The notes beneath the pieces were generated by a model. The model was given only the letters and a program-made list of their open reading frames with translations. It did no database searches and had not been told where the DNA came from. A program made the position numbers and the translations under genes. A DNA stretch of 64,000 bases from contig NZ_BMPD01000010.1 in the NCBI RefSeq assembly GCF_014647415.1, positions 62,001 to 126,000 on the forward strand, read 5' to 3'. This DNA is from Haloarcula sebkhae. Its GTDB lineage: Archaea > Halobacteriota > Halobacteria > Halobacteriales > Haloarculaceae. Numbering within the stretch: position 1 is the first letter of the stretch; each line of letters begins with the position of its first letter. Positions 36,184 through 45,138 of the stretch are shown piece by piece.

Positions 36184-36608
36184 TCATACGGTTACTGTGT
36201 GATCTATCGGTCTATTCAGATGTCGTTGTGTGGCCGTGTCCGTGTTGGCTGGGTCCCAGACCAGATTTCTATGGATCTTGAGTTGCTGGTGGCCGATTTC
36301 TTCGATTGTCATCGGAGCGGGGACGAGTGAGGCAGTAGTTCCGGAGTCCAACGTCTCGGCGACACATGATTTCGAGGAGCGTTTCGGTCGTTTGGTCAGC
36401 GACGTAGGTGGTGCCTTTTGGCTCGAGCCGCCAATTGATCGGCTTGCTGAAAAAAGCGGACATCTTCGAGATAGTTGATCCGGCACTGGACCGAGCCCCG
36501 ATTCAAGGCTCGCTCGAAGTGGCACCGGTGCCGGTCGATGAGTTCATTGGGTGTCGGCTGTTGACTCGAGGCTTGCATTGAGTGTCTTGACGTAGCTTGT
36601 TGCGCCAC
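36184..36608 (-). pseudogene. Degenerate, frameshifted coding region
   Basis: Coding-like pieces lie in different frames of the minus strand: LIDRHRCHFERALNRG followed by SVQCRINYLEDVRFF (36396-36608), then TTETLLEIMCRRDVGL, then MTIEEIGHQQLKIHRNL (ending 36184). They look like one haloarchaeal gene broken by frameshifts. The parent family is not recognised. The 242 bp from 36609 to 36850 hold only an AT-rich promoter for the next gene. Confidence 0.45.
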
Positions 36609-36850
36609 CGAACATTGGGACGAAACTCCGAAGCCGCTCAGGTGGCATCTCTGGCTGGTATTTTGGAGTTCAGTACCTGATCTTTGGGACTACGCAGTTG
36701 TGGAAGGAGTCTGGGAGATAGGGCATCTGAGTTCACTGTTAGATAGTTAGAAAGTACTGAGAGAACAGACAGACACTTGTTATCAAGTCATTAGGTTTAG
36801 TAGTCATCTAATCGTAAAAAGTTAATTACTATAGTAGAATTAAATAAACG

Positions 36851-38848
36851 ATGACTGATCTAGAGAATCTCAAATATCACCTGCAAAAGAAACAGGACTT
36901 CTTGTTCGGCGAAACCCGTTCAATAAATTCACCTGAGGATACTACCTTGCTTCCCGAGCATAAGTCATATGTTCAGCGGATAACGGATGCGGTCCCAACC
37001 CACGATATCGTAATCCTTGTCGGAGCACAAGGAACCGGGAAAACAACTGCTGCATATCAGGCACTCTCTACACTTTCTGAACAGGAATATACAGTATCAA
37101 TTCCCGCACTGGGCAACATCAGTGCTGCCGGGGAAAATGAAATCACGTACTTAAGCTATCTCACCGGGGAAGGCGAAGGAGCCGCGAAGGACATCGTACT
37201 CAGAGGGGTACGGTCCAGCCTTAACAACCAAAACAAAACTCTGGTACTTGAATACCGAGCAGAACTCGCTAAAGGGCTTATTCCAGATATCCGGAAAGAA
37301 TGGCCGTCGCTCCTTGACTCTGAGCGTGTTTGTATGATCGACTTCCAAGCGGCCTCTAGGCAAAGTGTTGCAGAGCAGTTGGCTAAACGTACCCTCTCAG
37401 TCCCAGAGCAAGAGGCTGGTTCGGATCTTGTTTCTACGATTGTTGAACGTGGTGGCCAGTTGCCAGTGCTAACACTCGCTGCAGCGCGGTTATCGTTTGA
37501 TACTGACTGGTCTACGGACAGTGTTGACGTTACCAAGACAATCGATGAGAATCTGATTGAAACGCACATTCAGCGTGATGATGGAACGGGAGACTTTCTT
37601 GGCCCGCTGGAGGTGCTAGCTATCACTGGCAACATCAACTTCGAAACCTATGCAGACATCGCCGATTTGCCGCGAAACGATATACGAGTGCTTTCTGAGG
37701 TTGAAGAGCTTGTTATACGAGACGAACACGAAGGCGAAGTTGCACTTCGGTCATCACTCCTTTCACGCGTATTGATCCGACGTGTGCTTGCCGACGACCA
37801 GCGCCGGACAGAACTCAGTTCACTCCCAGAGGAGCACAGCGAACTTCGCCACAGTGTTGAGCAGGTGGTACGGGAGTTTGTCATGGTCGCCACTGCTGCT
37901 CGCGAGCGTGGGGCCGAAGAAGACATCACGGAGCCTGCAGTTGAGTTCATCAGTCAGTGGATTCAAGCGGCCAAGCGGTCGGCAGCCACCAAGCAGGAAT
38001 GGGGCGCTATTGCAGGTGCAATCGATATCTGTGCACGGCATCGGCTACCGGTTTCGCCAGCAGTATTCACAGACCAGGTTCCTGAACTGATGGAGGGCTA
38101 CGAACGGTACGCTACGGAAGGCAATTTCAACCCACAGTTCGCCCCCACTGGAAGTAAGGTCGCTGCCAACAATCTCGGGCAGTTGTTCCTGTCGTGGTAT
38201 CGTAATCCATCTGCGGTGGGTGATACTGATCAGGATGACATCACCGATGCAACGATGGGACTGATCGAGATTGGAAAACAGGAGGGAACTGGTCCGTCTC
38301 CGATCGAATTCTGGAAAAATGTCTTCGGGCAAGCGGTACGCTCTGCGACATATGGCGACCCGAACAATGATACAGACGAGATTGACGGATTAGAACAAGT
38401 GCTACTCGGAGAAGTGACTGACTCGTCTACCGGACAGGCAAAATATGGTATTCTCTCTGAAGTAGACGCAGATTCCCAAGAACAGCAGCGCGACGAAATT
38501 GTGTTCAAATTCTGGGCAGCAGCGACAGCGAAGATATTTCACGCACATCAGCACGAAACAGATCTGCTTGAGCGTTGGATGGCGTTCTCTACCGATCGAG
38601 CAGTTGCAATTGCTGAAAGCGAACTGGAGTACTATGAGCCACAGAGCTTTTTAGTGGACTACTATGTCCGAGTAGCTGTTGAACTCGAACAAATGGCTCC
38701 AGATGATGGGCAGTTTCCGTCTGGAGCGCAGATATTCAAGAAAGCGCTCTCGTCCAGCATTGGGACAGGTTCAATCGAGATGACCATTGACGAGTTCACA
38801 GAGAAAGCGGACTATCATCTCGAAGAAAATATCGGAACCAGATTGTAA
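36851..38848 (+). CDS. P-loop NTPase of unknown family in the defence island
   Basis: This 665-aa protein has a clear Walker A GAQGTGKTT (58-66). No exact Walker B is obvious, but a VCMIDFQAA stretch near 160-168 is a candidate. A winged-helix-like region (about 250-310) and a long helical C-terminal region rich in Glu follow, the architecture of STAND-type or AAA-type signalling NTPases. No membrane helix or nuclease is visible. An AT-rich promoter stretch precedes the ATG. It stands alone and could be a single-gene defence protein. Confidence 0.6.
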   Translation: MTDLENLKYHLQKKQDFLFGETRSINSPEDTTLLPEHKSYVQRITDAVPTHDIVILVGAQGTGKTTAAYQALSTLSEQEYTVSIPALGNISAAGENEITYLSYLTGEGEGAAKDIVLRGVRSSLNNQNKTLVLEYRAELAKGLIPDIRKEWPSLLDSERVCMIDFQAASRQSVAEQLAKRTLSVPEQEAGSDLVSTIVERGGQLPVLTLAAARLSFDTDWSTDSVDVTKTIDENLIETHIQRDDGTGDFLGPLEVLAITGNINFETYADIADLPRNDIRVLSEVEELVIRDEHEGEVALRSSLLSRVLIRRVLADDQRRTELSSLPEEHSELRHSVEQVVREFVMVATAARERGAEEDITEPAVEFISQWIQAAKRSAATKQEWGAIAGAIDICARHRLPVSPAVFTDQVPELMEGYERYATEGNFNPQFAPTGSKVAANNLGQLFLSWYRNPSAVGDTDQDDITDATMGLIEIGKQEGTGPSPIEFWKNVFGQAVRSATYGDPNNDTDEIDGLEQVLLGEVTDSSTGQAKYGILSEVDADSQEQQRDEIVFKFWAAATAKIFHAHQHETDLLERWMAFSTDRAVAIAESELEYYEPQSFLVDYYVRVAVELEQMAPDDGQFPSGAQIFKKALSSSIGTGSIEMTIDEFTEKADYHLEENIGTRL

Positions 38849-39243
38849 TCAGGCTGTTTCCTTCTAAACGCACAAACGCTATGACAGGTCAAATCCCCGT
38901 TCGGGGGTTACAAAATAATAGAAATCGACACGGATGAACATAGCAGTTCATCCTAAGAGGGGTAGATTGATTTCTTGAATTTAATCTGAACTTGACGTCA
39001 ACGACGGAGTATAGACCATGCATAAAGTCCGGTGACAGTTTACACTGTACTACGCTGATTCTTTGCGTGATCGATATTCTTGACAAGCAAGGATTGATCC
39101 GAACTTGAGGCAATCAGTTCATGTAGAAGCGCATGCCGTTTTCCTCAAGAATATACTGGATTTAATATGATTCGGGAAGCTAAATTATAAATAACTCATT
39201 GTTAGCTCTAAGTTAATTTCATATTACTACGGATTATATCAGG
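38849..39243. other. AT-rich gap without genes
   Basis: These 395 bp between two convergent genes contain no coding frame or clear structure; composition is AT-rich throughout, as at other junctions of the island. Confidence 0.5.
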
Positions 39244-39750
39244 CTAGCGGATAACGCCACTAGACTCTAAATCAACGAACGCGTCTGTCACTAATTCCTC
39301 AAACCCATCTCCAACCTCTGAGGTTGTCCCAAGGTGAGCAATATTAGCAAGCCTATCATGCAACTCTGGGTAATCTTTGCGTAGATTTACTGATGCGAAT
39401 TCTTCAAACTCGAAGGCTTTGAACATCCTCTCGGTTCCGCTAGTGCCTTCGAGAGTCATGAATCTGACACACGGTGGACTAATGCGCCCGATAACCGTTT
39501 TTTCGTATTCTTTAGTATGAATCACTCCATATCCCCCGTGCTCGTTAATTGTCAGAAGATTTTCTGTGAAGGTTTTTGCAGCAGCCTGATTATCTTCCTT
39601 TACTTGGGCGTAGTCCCATGACAAGCCCATTCCCCAGTCACCGACACCAATCCCACGCTCCGTGAGGTCATCCAGAGTTGACTTCGGAAGGTCGGCGTTG
39701 TTCCGATGCGAGAAGATACGAGGTTCGGCCCCAATTTTCAACTCAGACAT
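39244..39750 (-). CDS. Hypothetical protein, 168 aa
   Basis: The ATG at 39750 gives MSELKIGAEPRIFSHRNNADL; an ATG four codons earlier is possible. The protein is soluble, alpha/beta, with a central GYGVIHTKEYEKTVIGRISPP segment. I do not recognise it. It could be a small toxin or immunity-type protein given its isolated position in the island, but no motif supports this. Confidence 0.55.
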   Translation of the reverse strand: MSELKIGAEPRIFSHRNNADLPKSTLDDLTERGIGVGDWGMGLSWDYAQVKEDNQAAAKTFTENLLTINEHGGYGVIHTKEYEKTVIGRISPPCVRFMTLEGTSGTERMFKAFEFEEFASVNLRKDYPELHDRLANIAHLGTTSEVGDGFEELVTDAFVDLESSGVIR

Positions 39751-39885
39751 ACGATAACACAATCTGAATAATTGGATTTAACATTGGCGGTTCTGCAGGT
39801 TAATTCCTATAACTAAATCGGTGTATAATGTTCAGGGGAGTTATAGGCTGATTATCATAGTTTCGGATATCTACTATGAGGTGGT

Positions 39886-40859
39886 CTATTGAGTCCGTCC
39901 TAATCCAACCTGCTCCGGTGAACCGTCTGAATCTTGCCCGGAGAACGCCTCCGGTGACACAGCCTGTTGCATCGCTTTTAGCTTCGACCGAAGCTGACCG
40001 CTCGTCGACCGCACCAGCTCATCATCAGGCCAGGAATGCACTTCGAGTCCATCGAAACGTGTCGCGACCTGTTGGACGGTATTCAACTGTGCAAGCGCGT
40101 ATTCAACCCAGTACTGGTGGCTATCCTGCATCTGCTGGAGTTCCGTAACAACGTCATCGTAGCCGGCTTCTTTGGCGGCATCGAGACACTGCTGGAAGTT
40201 CGCGCCACGGGGATTGATCGGCTCGTGGAAGACAACGACCTCACCGAGTGCTCTGAAGTAGCTCAGTAGCTCGTGAAAGTCCTCTTCGTCCATCGTCGTG
40301 TGGGTGACATCGAGACGAACACCGACACACCGGCCTGCTGGAGTGTATCTAGCGCCTGCCAGCGAGTCATCGGTGGCGGGGCGTTCGGTTCCATCGCCCT
40401 GACGAGCGTGGCGTTGAAGGATAGAATCGACGAGCCGACAGTAATCCTGTCACCGGCAGCCTGGAAGAGATCGAGATCCAGAGTCACACCGGGGCTGCGT
40501 GTGAGGATACGGACGGGAATGTCGTGGGTGATGAGTTCGGCGACAGCGCCACGGGTAATCTGCGCCGTCCGGCGGTCCTGATAACAGTCAGTGCCACTGG
40601 ACAGCATCACGACGCCGCGACCGCGCTCAGTCTGTTTGCGCTCGCTGGGATCACGTTCCTCCAGGATGTTGCCCAGTCGCTCCGGGAGGTCGTCCCGGTA
40701 CAGCAGGTAGCTCCCCCAGTCGGTTTGTGGATCATCAACGTCGGCTTGCTCGGCAAGCATCCCGTCACGGCTATCGATAGCCGGTGTGGTTGGCACGTAG
40801 CAGAATTCACAGCCGTGTCGGCAGCCAGTGGCGACGTTGATGACGTGGTCGAGAGAGAG
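39886..40859 (-). pseudogene. Broken radical SAM protein gene
   Basis: The frame is open at its upstream end, just after a TAA at 40860-40862, and begins LSLDHVINVATG, then CRHGCEFCYVPTTPA, the CxxxCxxC cluster of radical SAM enzymes (spore-photoproduct-lyase-like group). The start is therefore lost at a sharp GC-to-AT junction. Near 40263-40293 the frame shifts: the text ...VSMSPT in one frame continues as HTTMDEEDFHELLSYF in another. The gene is 5' truncated and frameshifted and so inactive. Confidence 0.75.
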
Positions 40860-41018
40860 TTATACAAAATACTGCCAATTGATTGCTAAGCTGAGTGCAG
40901 TATTTTACTTTTTGAATATTTATGAAATATATCTAAAGCTATCTAATATGTTGAATATAGTAGAATAAGATATTCCGGAAACAGGAATATTATAACCTCG
41001 CTCTTTGCTTATATCACT

Positions 41019-42029
41019 ATGTCGACAGCTGAGGATATATTGAAAGATGATGAAGCCCAAATCGCCGAAGTTCCTGTGGAACATCGAGAACAGTTTGGGT
41101 CAAATCGTATTGGTAGCGTAGTCGTGAGCGAGAACAGAGTGATTTTCTTGTACCTGACCGGTGGCTCTTGGACTCAATTCGCTGAATATGAGTTGTCCTC
41201 GACACCGTTCGCTCAGCACCAAGATGGAGAATTATATTCGGTATTTATTCCGGCACCGGACGGAAAACATGTCTCAGAACTGAAATCAGAATATATCTCT
41301 GAGATTGAACATGAAACGGGTCTTTCGTATTTTATGGATGTTCTTGAAACGAGTGGCCGAGAGCCTGCTGTAAATCCAGATGATTGTGGTTGTAGTCGAA
41401 TCTCCTCAAACAAGGTATTAGTAGAAGATGAAAATATGGAACTTAGCGAATATTTTGATGAACATGAATTTCGATTTGTTTCCTGTAAGGAGTGTTTCAA
41501 AATATATGGTCGATATCGAGAAGGCAAAAAAGCATCACTGAACAAGCTTTTTTCGGCTGATTGGCTCCTTGGAGGAGACTTAGACGTAAATTCAATTATT
41601 GAGGTTGGTCAGCAAGATATCTTTGCTATTCACCATCCACCGAATGGTTCAGTCAGAACTCAAGACGCTGTCCTTACTTTATCACATATTGGAAACCGTT
41701 CGAGCGAAATCATCAGCACGTACAAGCATGAATATCAACACGCATTTTGCTATATCCAAGACGGGGAGATGATAGGATACCTTTCTTGGGAAGAACATGA
41801 TAGAGGGGCCATACAATCTCAACTGTACATCCGTGAGAAGTATAGAGGAAACGGGTTAGCATCTACTCTTGTCTCAGACTGGTACAAGACTGTGTGCGAC
41901 TCAGATCAGTACTTTGCCGATGAATTAACTGATGGAGGACGTGCAGTGCTCGATTCTATTGGACATCTTGATTTAGATTCAGGCCCTGCCCGCGAAGTTT
42001 ACAGTCTCACACCGATGGCATTCGGTTGA
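41019..42029 (+). CDS. GNAT-family acetyltransferase with N-terminal Cys-containing domain
   Basis: In this 336-aa protein the C-terminal third has a GNAT core: GEMIGYLSWEEHD, then LYIREKYRGNGLASTLVSDWY with the acetyl-CoA pyrophosphate loop RxxGxG/A-like RGNGLA (about 285). The first 200 residues include DDCGCSR and a VSCKECF pair that may bind zinc. The substrate is unknown. It may act as a toxin-type acetyltransferase, but no antitoxin lies beside it. Low-GC flanks suggest transfer. Confidence 0.65.
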   Translation: MSTAEDILKDDEAQIAEVPVEHREQFGSNRIGSVVVSENRVIFLYLTGGSWTQFAEYELSSTPFAQHQDGELYSVFIPAPDGKHVSELKSEYISEIEHETGLSYFMDVLETSGREPAVNPDDCGCSRISSNKVLVEDENMELSEYFDEHEFRFVSCKECFKIYGRYREGKKASLNKLFSADWLLGGDLDVNSIIEVGQQDIFAIHHPPNGSVRTQDAVLTLSHIGNRSSEIISTYKHEYQHAFCYIQDGEMIGYLSWEEHDRGAIQSQLYIREKYRGNGLASTLVSDWYKTVCDSDQYFADELTDGGRAVLDSIGHLDLDSGPAREVYSLTPMAFG

Positions 42030-42165
42030 GTTGTTTAAAATATACGACATTGACATAGAGGAAGATCGGTTTATAACCAACTGGAAAATGCAGGAAATTG
42101 ATTAGCGGCTCTATGGCTCACCTGCTGCCTCTGCCTCCATCCTCGTGGCTATTCTGAAAATCTTA

Positions 42166-42345
42166 CTAGGCAACGACTACGTCGGAGCCCTTTGCAGTTG
42201 GTGCAAGCACGTCGACGGACCCGGTCGGAACCTCCGCTTGAATCGCCCGATCAGCACGTCGCACTCGCTTGCGCTCTTCCACAGTGCAGCTCATGCCTCA
42301 ACACCTCGTACGAAACCACAAGCCGATGAGACACTGACTTATTCA
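42166..42345 (-). pseudogene. Truncated duplicate of the two-gene module at 52.1-52.6 kb
   Basis: The frame from 42294 reads MSCTVEERKRVRRADRAIQA..., the same N-terminus as the gene at 52070-52321, and stops after 42 codons. Just upstream, the bases before its ATG encode ...GFVRGVEA, matching the C-terminus GDFVQGVEA of the partner gene at 52318. Both genes of the module are therefore present as remnants. Confidence 0.65.
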
Positions 42346-42379
42346 TTACCGCCGGAATAAACCAAATCAGTTCAGATAT

Positions 42380-42661
42380 TCAGAATTTTGAGCCTCTGTA
42401 CCAGAGCAAGGCCCCCACAGCCCCGCCAACTACTGGATACAATATAAGCGACGAGACAACAGAGTCCGGTGTGGGGACATAGATTGCTATTAGCCCCTGA
42501 ATAAGTCCTGCAAGCGTTTCGCTCGATAACGCTGTTAGCAGAGCCTGGAAGTGAGACACGGTATTCCAGATTCCGTTACCGAAAATATACAACGCTACAA
42601 ACCCCTGAGCGCTCAGTAACATGCCTGCCATCCACTTCACGGCCCCTGTTTCGTAGCTCAT
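42380..42661 (-). CDS. Small membrane protein, 93 aa
   Basis: Two to three hydrophobic helices (about 10-30 AGMLLSAQGFVALYIF, 45-62 and 68-88 SLILYPVVGGAVGALLWY) with short charged ends. It overlaps the upstream gene by 1 bp, forming a two-gene operon with a putative regulator. No family is recognised. Confidence 0.6.
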   Translation of the reverse strand: MSYETGAVKWMAGMLLSAQGFVALYIFGNGIWNTVSHFQALLTALSSETLAGLIQGLIAIYVPTPDSVVSSLILYPVVGGAVGALLWYRGSKF

Positions 42662-43365
42662 CAGTGCTGCCTCCTAGAATCTTGGTTGTTCCCTGAGGGC
42701 ATTTCTGAGTGAGTCTGGTCGTACTTGTCACCCTCCGAAGTGATGACCGCACGAGCCGATTCGCTGAACCGGTACTGATACCCACTTTTGCGGAGCAGGA
42801 TCTTCCCATACGTATCGCGTTTTACGATATCCTCATCGTCAGCAATCGCATCGACAGCGGTGTTCAGTGGCTCCCGCTGGTCTGTAGCGTCACCAGCACG
42901 TAGCCGGGCTTCAACCCCTTCTGACACGACCTCAAGCGCCTCAGCTACGACTTGTCTGACAGTGACCCCGCCGTCAGCGACGGCCACGTCTTCGGGTTCC
43001 TCCGGTGGGTCATCGTCTTTGATGTGTTCAATGAGCGCTTCGCGGTCAGTCCGGAGTGTCTCCTCGAACTCCCCATTGACGATGTCATCGAGTCGCTCGC
43101 TAATGACGTACGTCCGGTCGCCACCGGGGTTGGAGCGCTGCAAGATGCCGATATCAACAAGATTGTCAAGTGCTGGACGGGCATCAGCGCAATCGAATTC
43201 GACATCATCGTCTTCTGCGTGTGCCTCAATATCGGCTTGGGAGAGTGACTGGGACTCCGCAAAGCCGTTGTGAGCGACAATTGCGATAACCCTGACTTGA
43301 TCTTCGACGCTTGGTTGATGATCGTGTTCTGTTCGGACTGTCTCGATGAGTTCGCTGTAGTCCAT
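42661..43365 (-). CDS. Winged-helix-like regulatory protein, 234 aa
   Basis: The N-terminal 85 residues look like a winged helix (VEDQVRVIAIVAHNGFAES, ARPALDNLVDIGILQRSN, GGDRTYVISERL), followed by a charged helical part and a second wing-like region (DTYGKILLRKSGYQYRFSE). It lacks membrane segments. Its operon partner is the small membrane protein downstream. A DNA-binding role is likely but the target is unknown. Confidence 0.6.
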   Translation of the reverse strand: MDYSELIETVRTEHDHQPSVEDQVRVIAIVAHNGFAESQSLSQADIEAHAEDDDVEFDCADARPALDNLVDIGILQRSNPGGDRTYVISERLDDIVNGEFEETLRTDREALIEHIKDDDPPEEPEDVAVADGGVTVRQVVAEALEVVSEGVEARLRAGDATDQREPLNTAVDAIADDEDIVKRDTYGKILLRKSGYQYRFSESARAVITSEGDKYDQTHSEMPSGNNQDSRRQH

Positions 43366-44190
43366 TTACTCTGGTTTGAAGACTGCGGCTAACTCACCCG
43401 ACAGGCCAATCTTTAACTAGATACGACATTGAGTGGCAATTGCAATTAGCATTGTCGAATCGTTGGCTCGGATTGCCGGGGTGACCCGGCACCCGCTGCC
43501 ACGGGTTCCGGGTCATCGGTTCACCTGCGGTCAATGTTCAATAGCTTTGCTTGTCTCCTTGCTCCAACATAGCTATGCCCATTAAAAAGCGTTTCGGGCA
43601 CTGTCTGAATTCAGTCATAATCGGCTTATCTCTTCCACTGGCGGAACAAATTGACTAGAGAGGCTCCAAGACGCCTAAGATAGTTGCTTCGAGGAAAGCA
43701 AAATATTTATATATTTCATATTATAAGGTGCAAACATATAGGGAAACTTAGTATAGGATTATAAATCTATCGTGACCGGGGTGGAAGTGGAAACGCAGTA
43801 CGTCGGCGTTTTATAATATAACTGATTGTATTTGGTTAACACATCAGTGGGGTAGGATTGTGATTTTGATCAAGAAGAGAAATCTCATCCAATTGCGATT
43901 CTCGCCTCCATCAGACTCATCTCTGACCAGAAGGTCCTAGATTTCCTGAATAGGCCTAATCCAAATCCGCCATGTCATCGTCAGGATATCTCACCCAGAC
44001 ATGCACCACGGAAAGCCATTCCAAGCGGCCTCAATGTGTTTAAACTAGCGGGTTACGCGACGAAAGTAGTCGTCACGTATGCGTACCACCCAGTGCAAAA
44101 ACACTTTGCTATATTGCCATCTCAAATGTTGTCAGATTACGTTTGTAATATGAATACATTTGTATCTCTAATTGAGTGGTTACATGCAAC
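43366..44190. other. AT-rich gap with one strong hairpin
   Basis: These 825 bp hold no coding frame I support. They contain the hairpin at 43482-43515 and, near 43690-43760, a long AT tract (TATTTATATATTTCATATTA). They separate a minus-strand operon from the plus-strand NdpA-like/membrane pair. Confidence 0.5.
43482..43515. repeat. Strong GC hairpin in AT-rich DNA
   Basis: TGACCCGGCACCCG (43482-43495) pairs with CGGGTTCCGGGTCA (43502-43515), 14-nt arms with one mismatch and a 6-nt loop. It could be a terminator or part of a small RNA. Confidence 0.5.
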
Positions 44191-45138
44191 ATGGTAGACG
44201 CTGCCCGAATTGGTGTCGTTCAATGTATGAATGACGATGATTACAATATCCTCTCGAATATCAGTCAGTCCGACATGGATGACGAGGACTTTGAGGATGC
44301 TACAGAGGCTACACAGAATATGCTCGGATCCCTCGCAGAAAAGAACTTCTCAGCAAATAAGCCAACTGCTCGGCTTCATGAGTTTGATTATAGCGACGTT
44401 GCCGGCGATGATGAACATCAAGCTAAATCGCTGTTGACAAAACTCAAGGACGGCGACAATTTTGAATCGGGCCTGAACGATCTGGCAGAACAGTATTTGA
44501 AAACAGCTAACTCGGAGCCAGGAATTCTCATTGCGGTCCAATTCTCGCATAAAGGACATGAACTGGTTGCGATAATCAAAGCACCTTATGAGGATGTCTA
44601 CGAACCGGATGATGAGGTGGGGCTTTCCCAGATCAGCGAGATCATCGAAGACGAACTCAAGAAGGGGGTCATCTATCCAAGAGTCAACTATTCGCTTGAT
44701 GAAGCACGTCCGGAAGAGACTGGTGTCTATCAGAAGAACTACTACGCGCAGCACTGGTGGAAATTCCTCGGACTCAAAGACACTAAGACGAATAATGAAG
44801 TCCTGAACGAATGGATAGTCGAAGACATCGAGGAAGGTGACGATGAGAACCCCCTGTCTGAAGCTCAGAGTGTCGATGATTTCGATGAAATCAAGCGTGA
44901 CCTCGACGACGAGAAACTGGACGGCCAGGTCACTATCACAATCTCGGGTATCGATATTCGTGTGCGCCTTCGAGATGTCTTAGAGCGTAATATATTCCTC
45001 GTCAACGATGGGTCCTACTATGTCGTCATCCCCGGAAATGAACCTAATGTCGCGGTCACAGGACATAACGGTGGTGAATATCGGAAAGAGATCTTAGACA
45101 ATCTTTCCGAGTACAATTCGTTTGATGACATTCAGTAA
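44191..45138 (+). CDS. NdpA/KwaB (DUF4868)-like protein candidate
   Basis: This 315-aa soluble acidic protein has a central pattern ILIAVQFSHKGHELVAIIKAPYED and VYQKNYYAQHWWKFLGL, reminiscent of nucleoid-associated NdpA and DUF4868 proteins, the group that includes KwaB of the Kiwa system. The match is by eye and weak. The ATG at 44191 is preferred to a GTG at 44176. Its stop overlaps the start of the membrane protein by 1 bp, so the two work together. DNA binding would be expected if the family call is right. Confidence 0.5.
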   Translation: MVDAARIGVVQCMNDDDYNILSNISQSDMDDEDFEDATEATQNMLGSLAEKNFSANKPTARLHEFDYSDVAGDDEHQAKSLLTKLKDGDNFESGLNDLAEQYLKTANSEPGILIAVQFSHKGHELVAIIKAPYEDVYEPDDEVGLSQISEIIEDELKKGVIYPRVNYSLDEARPEETGVYQKNYYAQHWWKFLGLKDTKTNNEVLNEWIVEDIEEGDDENPLSEAQSVDDFDEIKRDLDDEKLDGQVTITISGIDIRVRLRDVLERNIFLVNDGSYYVVIPGNEPNVAVTGHNGGEYRKEILDNLSEYNSFDDIQ

